Assembly: GCA_026001225.1 (NCBI GenBank)
Contig: BNZQ01000039.1
Span: forward strand, 1 to 16,596
Length of the DNA stretch: 16,596 bases
Direction: 5' to 3'
Source of the DNA: Clostridia bacterium
GTDB taxonomy: Bacteria > Bacillota > Clostridia > Christensenellales > DUVY01
The number at the start of each line of letters is the position of its first letter. The stretch's first letter is position 1. The notes beneath the pieces are model-generated. The model did no database searches. It was not told the DNA's origin and saw nothing but the letters and a program-made list of their open reading frames with translations. This document shows positions 1 to 6,888 of this stretch, in pieces. The position numbers and the translations under genes were made by a program.

Positions 1-3000
1 GCGTATATCCCGCCCCCGCCGCCACGCCGTCCTGCGCTTGCCCGTTATAGGTCAGGTTTATTCCCGCCGGCGCGGCGATCGGGGCGCGGCCGATCGTAAA
101 CGTTCCGCTTCCCGTCCCCGTGAAGTTCCCGTGCAAGGAAACCGTCACGGTCGCCGTCGGCCCCGCGTCCGTGTTGTTACCGTACCCCGTAACCGTATAG
201 TGCGCGGCGGGCACGGCCTCGCCCGTCACGCCCGTGTAATCGACCGTAACCGTCAGTGCGCTCTGCCCCGGCCTTTGCTGACTTCCGGTGTAAATATACG
301 TTCCGCTTACCGCGACGTGTACGGTCACACTTATGTCGGTCGTCGCGTCGATCGCCGCGATACTCCATGCCACGTCCCGGCCCGCCGTGTCCGGCCCCGA
401 ATCGTCCCATCGATAGCGCGCCGCGTCGGTCAAAACGACGGTCGCCGTGTAACTGCCGGCGTCGGCCGCTTGCCACGTCCCGCCGCGCGAATACAAAGCC
501 CCCGCGGGTACGCCGTCCCGCGTCTGTCCGTTATAGGTCAGGTTTATTCCCGCCGGCACGGACACCCGCGCCTTGCCGACGGTGAACGACAGCGAAACGT
601 CGAGCGATATTCCGTTGTTTCCGGCGATCCGCAGATTGCCCGCGTAGGTTCCGGGATCGAGCCCCGTTTGCGGGTGCGCGGCAACCGTGGCCGTCCCGCC
701 CCTCGCGACGGTCGCCGGTAAAGCGATTGAGATCCCGAAGTAAGCCCCGCCCGACGTAAAAACCGCCGTCAGACCGGTCAACTGCCCCGTCCCCTCGTTC
801 GTCAGCGTGAACGTCTGCGCCGTCGGCGTTCCGTACCCGTAGACCGCCGCCGGGAAAATCTTGCTCGCGGGGTCGACCGACGCTATATAGGAGTCCGTCA
901 CGGTAAAGGTCAGCGCGACGTCCGCCGACACGCTGTTGCTGCCCCGGATTTGCAGCGTCGCCGTATACAGCCCGGACTCTAATCCCGCTTTGGGGCGTAC
1001 GCCGACCTTGACCGTCGCGCCCGCGCCGAGGGCGGCCGGCAAAGCGTCCGTAATCTCGAACGCCGCCAGACCCGGCCCCGCCAGCGTCGCCGTCATGCCG
1101 GTCAGTGCGTTCGCGACGTTCTGCACGTCGAACGTCTGCTTGTCCGGCGCGGCGGCGTACCCCCACTGCTTCGAGCCGAAATCCTTGGACGCGGGCGTGA
1201 CCCTCACGCCGTAGGGCGGGGTCATGAACGCGTAAGAGTAAAATTGGGGGGGAGCGGGGATCATCTGATTACTCGGATCTCGGCCGTTATAGTCGTACTT
1301 CATGCCCGTGTTATACCACGTATTTTCAACCGCGCGGGCGACGAACACATACCGCGTGTTCGGCGTCAGGCCCGTATACGACACGCTTTGCGTCCCGCCC
1401 GTTCCCGCCGGCCACACCGTCCAATTCGTGACGGCGTCGGCGGCGTTTTGCAGATAGGCGGGCGTATCCGCCCGCCCCGGCGCGAGTCCGTATTCCATCG
1501 TCTGCAAAAAGGCCGGCCCCGTCGCCGGATTCGTGTACGCGGACGGCTCCGTCCACGTCTGCGCGGCGAATTTCATGTCCGTCAGATTGGCCGACCACGA
1601 AATGCCCGTCAAGTCGGTCTGTGTCAATCCGACGTTGACGTTTGCCCCCTCGATTTTGTTTCCTACGACGCGGCCGCCGCTTTCCACCACGACCTCGCCG
1701 CCGTCTTCGGGAATCACCAAACCGTTGTTGGTCAACGTGACCCCGTTCGGGATCGTCAATTTTGCGCCGGAAGGGATGCGCAGAACGCATTGTGAACTCC
1801 CGCGATCCCCCACCAACTTAATCGTTTCCATGAAAGAGGGCAGCGGCAGGCCGTCCGTAACTGTCCACAAGGTCTCGTCGTGCAGCAGCACGCCGTCCGG
1901 CAGCGTCACGTCGCCGTACACTTTCCCCTCCGGTCCATTGTAGAAGTGTGACCCTACTTTCCATGGATCGCCGCAGTACAGCAGAATGCCGTTCTGCTTT
2001 TCCGAAACGGCGTCGGCCCTAAGTTGTTTGGCGATAACGACGCCGTTGCCGTTCATCGTCAGGACTCCGTTAATACTGCGCCCGGCGAGCACGATGCCGC
2101 CGCTGATGGTGACCGTGGAGGTAGCGCTCGTCGACTTGGCGCCGATCTCATAGGTTAAGACCTTGCCGCCGCTGATCGTGATATTGGCGCCGCTTTCGGG
2201 GGAACCGCCGACAGAGCCGATAGTGCCCGCTACGACCGTGCCGCCGCTGATCGTAATATCACCGCCGCTGCCGTCGCCTACGACTACTCCCCCCGATCCG
2301 CCGATTCCCGTTGAGAAACCGTGGTTGTTTGCTATCACCGTTCCCCCGCTGATCGTGATCTTGCCGTAGTTCGCGCCCAGTGCTCCCCCGATCCCCGCGC
2401 CATTGCCGTTATTACCGGCCATGAAATTGGGATCGCCGGCCTGCGCCGTCACCGTCCCGCCCTTGATCGTTATGTCGCCGTAGTTGGGACCCAGTCCCGC
2501 GCCGATCCCCGCCCCGTTAGATGCGTTTCTGTTGGCCGCGCCGGGAAACAGTCCGCCGTACGCGGTGACCGTGCCGCTCTCGATCGTTATATTGCCGTAG
2601 TTCGCGCCGTTATTGGCGATGCCGCCGTTGTTGCCCCCCGCGCCGATCCCCGCCCCGTCGCCCGCGCTCGTCTGCCCCGCCGTCAGACTGCCCGGCCCCC
2701 TGATGGTCAGGTCGGAGCCTTGCTCCCCGCATTCCAATCCCGCCCGCAAGCCCGCGCTCGCCAAAATATTCGAGCCTTGTAGGGTCAGTCTGACGGTCGC
2801 GCCGTTCATCTCGAACGCGCACCAGGCCGCGTGTTGGATTTTCACGTTGTTCAAGGTGATATCGACGTCGAGTCCGCTGTCGATCTTGATTCCGTCGACG
2901 GTGGTTTGGGCGACGCCGTTCATGCCGATCGTATACGTTCCGTTGCTCGTAATGGTCAAAATGTTTCTCGTATTCGACCAAGCGGTCGTATATGTCCAGC

Positions 3001-3187
3001 CGCTGGGCTGGTCGATCGTGAACTGCCCCGCCGTCGCGGCGTAAACGGTTTCGGGCGCGCCGCCGTTCCCGCCCGCGCCGAACAGTCCGCCCGCCCACGC
3101 CGCCGTCAGGATAAGCACAAACAGCAGACCCAGCCAAACCGCCGTCCCGCCGCCGTTCAATTTTCCTTTCCGTATGTTCCCGGTCAT
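1..3187 (-). CDS. Large secreted repeat-rich surface protein (C-terminus beyond left edge)
   Basis: An uninterrupted frame of 1062 codons starts at ATG 3187 and is still open at base 2, so the C-terminus and any cell-wall anchor are outside the window. GAGG lies 9 bases before the ATG. Residues 1-50 look like an export signal: basic start (NIRKGK), a hydrophobic core (VWLGLLFVLILTAAW) and a possible cleavage near VYA/AT. Residues about 60-160 are rich in beta strands. About 165-375 are beta-helix repeats of the type NYGxITIxGGTVTA with GAGIGxG turns. About 520-560 has an FN3-like strand (YTGLTPNTRYVFVARA). About 600-690 and 700-805 are two related Ig-like modules of HYDIN/ASH type (QTFxLxN...LTGLTA). 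From about 875 there are MBG-like modules (NLTYNGQ at about 880 and 1042). It probably acts at the cell surface in adhesion or glycan binding. No catalytic residues are recognisable, so the function is open. It may be monocistronic from the promoter at 3430-3459. Confidence 0.85.
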   Translation of the reverse strand, partial: MTGNIRKGKLNGGGTAVWLGLLFVLILTAAWAGGLFGAGGNGGAPETVYAATAGQFTIDQPSGWTYTTAWSNTRNILTITSNGTYTIGMNGVAQTTVDGIKIDSGLDVDITLNNVKIQHAAWCAFEMNGATVRLTLQGSNILASAGLRAGLECGEQGSDLTIRGPGSLTAGQTSAGDGAGIGAGGNNGGIANNGANYGNITIESGTVTAYGGLFPGAANRNASNGAGIGAGLGPNYGDITIKGGTVTAQAGDPNFMAGNNGNGAGIGGALGANYGKITISGGTVIANNHGFSTGIGGSGGVVVGDGSGGDITISGGTVVAGTIGSVGGSPESGANITISGGKVLTYEIGAKSTSATSTVTISGGIVLAGRSINGVLTMNGNGVVIAKQLRADAVSEKQNGILLYCGDPWKVGSHFYNGPEGKVYGDVTLPDGVLLHDETLWTVTDGLPLPSFMETIKLVGDRGSSQCVLRIPSGAKLTIPNGVTLTNNGLVIPEDGGEVVVESGGRVVGNKIEGANVNVGLTQTDLTGISWSANLTDMKFAAQTWTEPSAYTNPATGPAFLQTMEYGLAPGRADTPAYLQNAADAVTNWTVWPAGTGGTQSVSYTGLTPNTRYVFVARAVENTWYNTGMKYDYNGRDPSNQMIPAPPQFYSYAFMTPPYGVRVTPASKDFGSKQWGYAAAPDKQTFDVQNVANALTGMTATLAGPGLAAFEITDALPAALGAGATVKVGVRPKAGLESGLYTATLQIRGSNSVSADVALTFTVTDSYIASVDPASKIFPAAVYGYGTPTAQTFTLTNEGTGQLTGLTAVFTSGGAYFGISIALPATVARGGTATVAAHPQTGLDPGTYAGNLRIAGNNGISLDVSLSFTVGKARVSVPAGINLTYNGQTRDGVPAGALYSRGGTWQAADAGSYTATVVLTDAARYRWDDSGPDTAGRDVAWSIAAIDATTDISVTVHVAVSGTYIYTGSQQRPGQSALTVTVDYTGVTGEAVPAAHYTVTGYGNNTDAGPTATVTVSLHGNFTGTGSGTFTIGRAPIAAPAGINLTYNGQAQDGVAAGAGYT
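42..557 (-). repeat. Repeated MBG/Ig-like module, with two identical 30-bp stretches
   Basis: Bases 42-71 and 528-557 are identical over 30 bp and lie 486 bp (162 codons) apart in the same frame. Both encode PAGINLTYNGQ followed by a variant of (T/A)(R/Q)DGV. The intervening 162 residues hold one MBG-like and one further Ig-like segment (VTVDYTGVTGEAVP...TATVTVSLHGNF). DNA-level identity within diverged modules points to recent duplication or gene conversion. More copies probably lie beyond the left edge. Confidence 0.7.
2090..2660 (-). repeat. Coding beta-helix repeats in the surface protein
   Basis: Six in-frame degenerate units occur at about 2561-2590, 2442-2475, 2331-2362, 2232-2260, 2158-2188 and 2090-2118. 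Each encodes a version of (N/D)ITIxGGTV(T/V)A. The first units are separated by Gly/Asn-rich turns containing GAGIG. Spacing shrinks from about 115 bases to about 70 bases toward the C-terminal end. In known proteins this pattern folds as a right-handed parallel beta-helix, with one strand per repeat. Confidence 0.75.
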
Positions 3188-3252
3188 AACGTTATCCCTC
3201 GCCCACCACGATTTGTTTCCGTTCCCAATCTGAAATTTATCTTTTGTCATTC

Positions 3253-3302
3253 GCCTGTATTTTCAATTATCCTTGACACCCGTATCCTTTGCCTGTATTT
3301 TC
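3253..3302. repeat. 12-bp direct repeat in the surface-protein leader
   Basis: GCCTGTATTTTC occurs at 3253-3264 and again at 3291-3302, 38 bp apart. On the minus strand, in the 5' leader of the surface-protein gene, it reads GAAAATACAGGC. Its role is unknown. It could be a protein or RNA contact site, or a trace of duplication. Confidence 0.6.
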
Positions 3303-3340
3303 GATGAAAAACTTTTATTTCCGCCTTGTTCGTATTTCCC

Positions 3341-3391
3341 GCATTTTTCGCGGCTCTGTGAGCCGCGAAAAATGCAAAGGGGTACCCCTTT
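3341..3391. other. Perfect 16-bp hairpin next to a 16-bp palindrome in the leader
   Basis: Arms 3341-3356 and 3360-3375 are perfectly complementary over 16 bp with a TGT loop (left arm GCATTTTTCGCGGCTC). Immediately beside it, 3376-3391 is a perfect palindrome, AAAGGGGTACCCCTTT. No T-tract follows on either strand, so it is not a typical intrinsic terminator. In the minus-strand transcript of the surface-protein gene both lie in the 5' leader, about 155-205 bases before the start codon. They could control mRNA stability or translation, or be a mobile repeat. Confidence 0.7.
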
Positions 3392-3429
3392 GGGTAGACT
3401 TGTACTATCTATCGTACTATACGTAAATA

Positions 3430-3459
3430 AATATAACACATTTTGTCGTAAAGTGTCAA
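3430..3459 (-). promoter_or_regulatory. Sigma-A-type promoter for the surface-protein gene
   Basis: On the minus strand a perfect -35 box, TTGACA (3459-3454), is followed after 18 bases by TATATT (3435-3430), or after 17 bases by TTATAT. Transcription would start near 3423 and give a leader of about 236 bases that includes the hairpin and palindrome. The surrounding sequence is much more A+T-rich than the genes. Confidence 0.6.
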
Positions 3460-3553
3460 ACAAAATAACATGTTGAACCGGAAAACCGAATCATAAAAAA
3501 GACCGCCCGGCGTTTTCTCTGACGTAAACGTGTACTTCGGATTGTTCATGTAG

Positions 3554-3640
3554 GGCGGCGACCCGTTCCTCCAATCCGTTGTCGATTTGGCCGACTATTT
3601 CGGTTGCACACTCGATTACTTTTTAGGGCGTGAAAAATAG
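3554..3640 (+). pseudogene. C-terminal remnant of an XRE-family HTH regulator
   Basis: The plus-strand frame ending at TAG 3638-3640 reads DPFLQSVVDLADYFGCTLDYFLGREK. The last part is the standard end of the XRE helix-turn-helix domain (consensus like LADYFGVSLDYLLGRE). The frame is closed upstream by TAG at 3551-3553. No recognisable N-terminal helices or start codon remain in any frame from 3480 to 3553. This is therefore a decayed or truncated regulator of about 28 codons rather than a functional gene. The antisense frame is also open here but matches nothing recognisable. A terminator follows 28 bases later, which fits an old gene end. Confidence 0.6.
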
Positions 3641-3667
3641 TATTAGCCTACTCTATTTGTAAAATAT

Positions 3668-3713
3668 AAAAGCCCGCAATTTTTCCGGCAACCGGTAAAA
3701 ATTGCGGGCTTTT
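3668..3713. terminator. Bidirectional intrinsic terminator
   Basis: The arms AAAGCCCGCAATTTTTCCGG and CCGG-T-AAAAATTGCGGGCTTT pair over about 20 bp with one bulged T and a 3-base loop. On the plus strand the stem ends in TTTTACTTTT. On the minus strand it is followed by TTTATATTTT. On the plus strand it would end transcripts from the XRE remnant. It also separates that remnant from the feoB fragment. Confidence 0.75.
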
Positions 3714-3778
3714 ACTTTTCGACGAATACAATTAAGCAAAAACCCCTCCTTTTTGCTTTTTGTGTTAAAAGCGCCCAA

Positions 3779-4600
3779 TTGCCCGCCGGTGTCCATATTA
3801 TACTACACACCGGGGTAATCGGCTGCCGCATCATCAACGGCGAAAAGCAACGGATCACGGCCGCCGTCACCAATTCCTTTATGCCTTGCAACGGGCGGTT
3901 TCCCTTGTTGATCACGCTGTCCGGCTTGTTTTTTGCCGCCGGCGCGTTGGCGGGAGCCGCCACGGTTTTGGCCGTCATCGTCGCGGGCGTGCTGTTTACC
4001 TTGCTCGCTAATTTTATTCTGACGAGGACGATCCTGCGCGAAGCGCGGCCGCACTTTTCCTTGGAACTGCCGCCCTACCGCCGCCCCCGTTTTTTCAAAA
4101 CCGTGGGCAAAGCGCTGTATGAAAAAGCGTTGAAAGTGCTGATCCGCGCCGTCGTGTTCAGCGCGCCCTTTTCGGCGGTCATCGTTTTGGGCGCGTATTT
4201 CAAGATCGGGGACAACAGCCTGTTGGAGATCGCGGGAAACTTTTTGAATCCGGCGGGGCGCGTTTTCGGCGTGGACGGCTTTGTTTTGCTGGCCTTTATT
4301 TTGGCGTTGCCCGCCAATGAAATCTTCTTGCCCGTTTTACTGATGTGCTATACCTCGTCGGGAACGTTGACGGAATTGAGTATGCCCGCACTGCATTCGT
4401 TGCTGCTATCCAACGGGTGGACGGTCTTGACGGCGGTCAACGTGATGATCCTGTGCTTGTTGCATTTCCCATGCGCCACGACGCTGATCACGCTCAAAAA
4501 AGAAACGAGCGCGAAGTGGGCGGCGGTCGGCTTCTTTTTGCCGCTGCTTTTCGGGCTCGTTTTGTGTTTGATTACGAGTTTTGTCGGAAGGCTTATTTGA
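3779..4600 (+). pseudogene. feoB: 5'-truncated ferrous iron transporter FeoB (membrane domain only)
   Basis: The frame is open to TGA 4598-4600. From about 3812 it matches the C-terminal membrane part of clostridial FeoB: GVIGCRII, then NSFMPCNGRFPLLITL (the conserved PC-GR-P gate segment), FILALPANEIFLPVLLM, LLLSNGWTVLTAVNVM, and HFPCATTLITLKKET near the end, followed by a final membrane helix. Full FeoB has about 600-750 residues with an N-terminal GTPase (G1-G5), and none of that is present. The sequence upstream of the homology runs straight into the terminator at 3668-3713. A TTG at 3779 could serve as a start codon, but I see no convincing ribosome site. This is best read as a deletion remnant that cannot couple GTP hydrolysis to Fe(II) uptake. 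No feoA is nearby. A stand-alone FeoB membrane protein is possible but less likely. Confidence 0.75.
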
Positions 4601-4604
4601 TTTT

Positions 4605-4659
4605 GCGGGAAACCTTTTTTTCAAAAAAGAGTTTCCCGCGCTCCTTCCAAAAAACTTTA
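4605..4659 (+). repeat. Intergenic hairpin element, copy A
   Basis: Arms GCGGGAAAC (4605-4613) and GTTTCCCGC (4631-4639) enclose a T7/A6 apex. The tail GCTCCTTCCAAAAAACTTTA (4640-4659) ends one base before the stop codon of the minus-strand dehydrogenase. It also lies just past the end of the feoB remnant, so it sits between convergent genes. There is no T-tract after the stem. Copies B to E share the same architecture. Confidence 0.7.
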
Positions 4660-4660
4660 G

Positions 4661-5923
4661 CTAAATATTTTGAGCGTGAACCAACAGATATTGTTCCGCC
4701 TCCAAATTCCACAAATTATTATGCCGCTTGCAGATTTCGGATAAGCGTTTAAAGAACGGATTCGCCGCGCCCTCCCGTTCAAAATCGGCGATCGCGGTCA
4801 AGGGCAGGTTTTTATGCGTGTAAAGCAGCTTCTTGCCGCCGGGGATTTTGGGCAAATTCAACGTTGTGTCGATCGCCGCGTTCAAGCCGCCCACGTGCGT
4901 GATCATCGCCGCCGGATTGATTTTGCCGTCGGCGGTCATTTTCAGACATTCCTTCATGTCGTCCGTGTTGCCGCCCGACGTGCCCACGATATGCGTGGAC
5001 GCGTAATGCACGTTGTAAAAGTTAAAGGCCGCGCTGAACGCCGGATCGATCGGCCCCGCGAAGAAGTTCAGACAGCCGTCGCGCGCCAAGAGCTTATCTC
5101 CTTGCTCCACGACCGGTTTGACCGGCGCGAACACGAACACGTCGTCATACCCCAAACCCGCCGTCAAATTGATCAGGTATTCGTTGTTGTATTCGGGCTT
5201 GGAGGTGTTGATATATTTCAATTCGACGCCGCATTTTTGGGCTTCCGCGGGCGGCAGAATTTCCGCCGCCCGGTTTAAGCGCGCGTCGTCGATATCGGTC
5301 ACGATCAATAGTTTCGGTTTAACGGGATTGTGGATCGCATAGTCCACCGCCCCCAGCCCCATCGGGCCCGCGCCGGCCAAAATCGCCAAGCTTCCGCCCG
5401 CAACGATGCCCATGCGATGCGCGTAGCTGCCGCCCGTCGTGTGGTATTGCGCGTGGAACGCGCCCACGATACAAGAAACCGGCTCGGCCAGCGACCCGTA
5501 AAAGAACGCTTCGCCGTCGTATTTTAACAAGCACCCCATCTCCATGACCTCGCTGGGGATCAGGACGTAGGTCGCGTTGCCGCCGATCCAGCGGAACGAA
5601 TAGCCGGGCGCGTCCAAACTGCCCTTATAGTTAAGCGCGGGCTGAATGGAAAATTTATCGCCCGCCTTAAATTCCTTCGCCCATTTCTTGCCGACCGATT
5701 CGATCACGCCGCAAAACTCGTGCCCGATAATCGTCGGATTCGTCGCGATATCCTTCGGGACGCGCTTGTGATCCGCGCCCTGCTCGGCCGCCTTGTGGCT
5801 CGACATGCAAATACTGTCGCTGACCACCCGCGCCAAAATTTCGTCGTCTTTCATTGCGGGAAGCTCGAATTCCTCCAGCCGTAAGTCGTTTTTGCCGTAG
5901 ATGCGGACCGCTTTGGTTTTCAT
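4661..5923 (-). CDS. Zinc-dependent sugar-phosphate dehydrogenase, L-sorbose-1-phosphate reductase-like
   Basis: A 420-residue medium-chain dehydrogenase/reductase. The catalytic zinc site is visible as Cys39 (DSICMSS) and His68-Glu69 (IGHEFCG). The Rossmann nucleotide site is GAGPMGLGAVDYA, in the middle of the protein. The four-cysteine structural zinc lobe of classical alcohol dehydrogenases is absent. The N-terminus (MKTKAVRIYGKNDLRLEEFELP) and the stretch IQPALNYKGSLDAPGYSF resemble the SorE group, which reduces L-sorbose 1-phosphate to glucitol 6-phosphate with NAD(P)H. The actual substrate is not proven and another keto-sugar phosphate or polyol is possible. The start is ATG 5923 with AAAGGAAAT about 10 bases upstream. 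It is the last gene of the minus-strand cluster, 168 bases after the ligase gene, with repeat copy B in its leader and copy A at its end. The role next to the dehydrogenase complex is inferred to be sugar-related. Confidence 0.85.
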   Translation of the reverse strand: MKTKAVRIYGKNDLRLEEFELPAMKDDEILARVVSDSICMSSHKAAEQGADHKRVPKDIATNPTIIGHEFCGVIESVGKKWAKEFKAGDKFSIQPALNYKGSLDAPGYSFRWIGGNATYVLIPSEVMEMGCLLKYDGEAFFYGSLAEPVSCIVGAFHAQYHTTGGSYAHRMGIVAGGSLAILAGAGPMGLGAVDYAIHNPVKPKLLIVTDIDDARLNRAAEILPPAEAQKCGVELKYINTSKPEYNNEYLINLTAGLGYDDVFVFAPVKPVVEQGDKLLARDGCLNFFAGPIDPAFSAAFNFYNVHYASTHIVGTSGGNTDDMKECLKMTADGKINPAAMITHVGGLNAAIDTTLNLPKIPGGKKLLYTHKNLPLTAIADFEREGAANPFFKRLSEICKRHNNLWNLEAEQYLLVHAQNI

Positions 5924-5942
5924 GTTCTTTTTATTTCCTTTT

Positions 5943-5993
5943 GCGAGAAAAACTTTTTACAAAGTTTTTCTCGCGCTCTTTTCAAAAATGTCA
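5943..5993 (+). repeat. Intergenic hairpin element, copy B
   Basis: Arms GCGAGAAAAACTTT (5943-5956) and its exact complement (5961-5974) form a perfect 14-bp stem with a TTAC loop. The tail GCTCTTTTCAAAAATGTCA is the most diverged of the five. It lies in the leader of the zinc dehydrogenase gene, just before its ribosome site. Confidence 0.75.
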
Positions 5994-6031
5994 ATATTTT
6001 TTCAGTTTTCAGTTCATTTCTTGCCAGCCTC

Positions 6032-6054
6032 GGGCCGACGCACGCTGTCGGCCC
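6032..6054. other. Small GC-rich hairpin downstream of lplA
   Basis: GGGCCGAC (6032-6039) and GTCGGCCC (6047-6054) form a perfect 8-bp stem with a 7-base loop, between the lplA stop codon and copy B. No T-run follows, so terminator activity is doubtful. It may be part of a dispersed intergenic repeat or a processing site. Confidence 0.45.
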
Positions 6055-6091
6055 CTACGGTTTGCAATCGACCGCACTTTTTACCTTTTGC

Positions 6092-6817
6092 CTATTCCTG
6101 CCCGCCGTAATTCCATTCATGTGCGGAATATTTGTCTTCCCTCAACCGGTCGATCGCCGCGAGGTCTTGTTGGGTCAAATCGTACTTCACCGCGCCGGAC
6201 ACGGACAAAAATTCCCCGCACAATAAATCCATAACGGTCAAAGCGTCAACGCCGACGGGAAGCAATTCTTTCAAGTTGGTTACGCGGCTCCGCACGGATT
6301 GGATCGCGTGGCGCTCCAGCTTTTCATAGTCGGGCTTTAAAACCTTGCCGAGCACGGTCATGTCGGTGTCGATCAGCAGTGTGCCGTGGAACAGCACGTC
6401 CGCGCCGTTCTTGACTTGCGCCGTGCCGCTGATCTTAGAGCCGCTCACTAAAATATCGTTCCGGCCCGAAAATTCGGCGGTGATCCCCTGCTTTTTCAAA
6501 AACGCGATCATCGGCGCGGCAAAGTAGGGATAATCGTTAAAATGCCCGTCCGCGCCGCGGCGGATAAACGTATAATTGACGTTGCCGAGATCGTGATAAA
6601 CCGCCCCGCCGCCCGTCAAGCGGCGCACCACCCTGACGTTTAGGGCGGCCGCCGTTTCCGCGTCCACTTCCCGCTCCGCATCCTGATTGCGCCCGATGAT
6701 CACCGCGTTCGCGTTGCGCCACGCCATAAAAATATCCTCTCGTTTGCTTTTCAAGAGATATTCCTCGGCGGCGAGGTTGAAATACGCGTCGGTGTTTGTG
6801 TTTTTTATAATCAACAT
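6092..6817 (-). CDS. lplA: Lipoate-protein ligase A, catalytic domain only
   Basis: This 241-residue enzyme should activate lipoate with ATP and attach it to the lipoyl lysine of E2, in the cytoplasm. Diagnostic motifs are NTDAYFNLAAEEYLL at the N-terminus, RRLTGGGAVYHDLGNVNYTF (65-84), the lysine loop GSKISGTAQ (catalytic Lys128), and the FHGTLL segment at 143-148. It ends right after EWNYGGQE, where the catalytic domain of the family closes. The C-terminal accessory domain (about 80-90 residues in E. coli LplA, 338 in total) is missing, and no continuation is visible downstream in another frame. Some organisms supply that domain as a separate LplB protein; none is seen here. The start is ATG 6817, chosen by homology; the ribosome site is weak (GGGTGG). 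It lies 71 bases after the E1 gene and probably shares its transcript, which points to the neighbouring E2 as its substrate. A lipoyl or octanoyl transferase role is an alternative. Confidence 0.88.
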   Translation of the reverse strand: MLIIKNTNTDAYFNLAAEEYLLKSKREDIFMAWRNANAVIIGRNQDAEREVDAETAAALNVRVVRRLTGGGAVYHDLGNVNYTFIRRGADGHFNDYPYFAAPMIAFLKKQGITAEFSGRNDILVSGSKISGTAQVKNGADVLFHGTLLIDTDMTVLGKVLKPDYEKLERHAIQSVRSRVTNLKELLPVGVDALTVMDLLCGEFLSVSGAVKYDLTQQDLAAIDRLREDKYSAHEWNYGGQE

Positions 6818-6848
6818 AAATGTCGGCCACCCCGTCCGCAGAACAACC

Positions 6849-6876
6849 GTTCCCTATTCCCTGTTCCCTGTTCCCT
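6849..6876. repeat. Four tandem 7-bp repeats
   Basis: GTTCCCT ATTCCCT GTTCCCT GTTCCCT lies in the short gap between the E1 gene and lplA, about 30 bases before the lplA start. A purine-rich run (AGGGAAC units) would appear in the minus-strand mRNA. It could vary in copy number by slippage and alter spacing ahead of the weak lplA ribosome site. Confidence 0.7.
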
Positions 6877-6888
6877 TTTTAATTGATT

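Noticed and set aside
42..557. CRISPR-like spacing of repeats
   Set aside because: Only two copies are visible, 486 bp apart and in frame within a protein module; they are coding repeats.
38..721. Arg-rich plus-strand frame of 227 codons
   Set aside because: It is antisense to the surface-protein frame, which is open over 1062 codons and has a signal peptide and recognisable repeats.
2610..3137. Minus-strand 175-codon frame inside the surface-protein gene
   Set aside because: It is out of frame with the signal peptide and repeats, Arg/Gly-rich, and has no domain.
3273..3301. Plus-strand promoter-like TTGACA-17-TATTTT
   Set aside because: Only a decayed XRE fragment follows on that strand, and the elements lie within a repeated leader sequence. 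Chance similarity in A+T-rich DNA is likely.
3263..3463. Minus-strand 66-codon frame in the surface-protein leader
   Set aside because: It is built from the hairpin and the palindrome, overlaps the promoter at 3430-3459, has no ribosome site and no recognisable domain.
4605..4659. Copy A as an ordinary intrinsic terminator for feoB
   Set aside because: The stem is followed by GCTCCTTCC, not a T-run, and it matches elements in non-terminal positions such as leaders.
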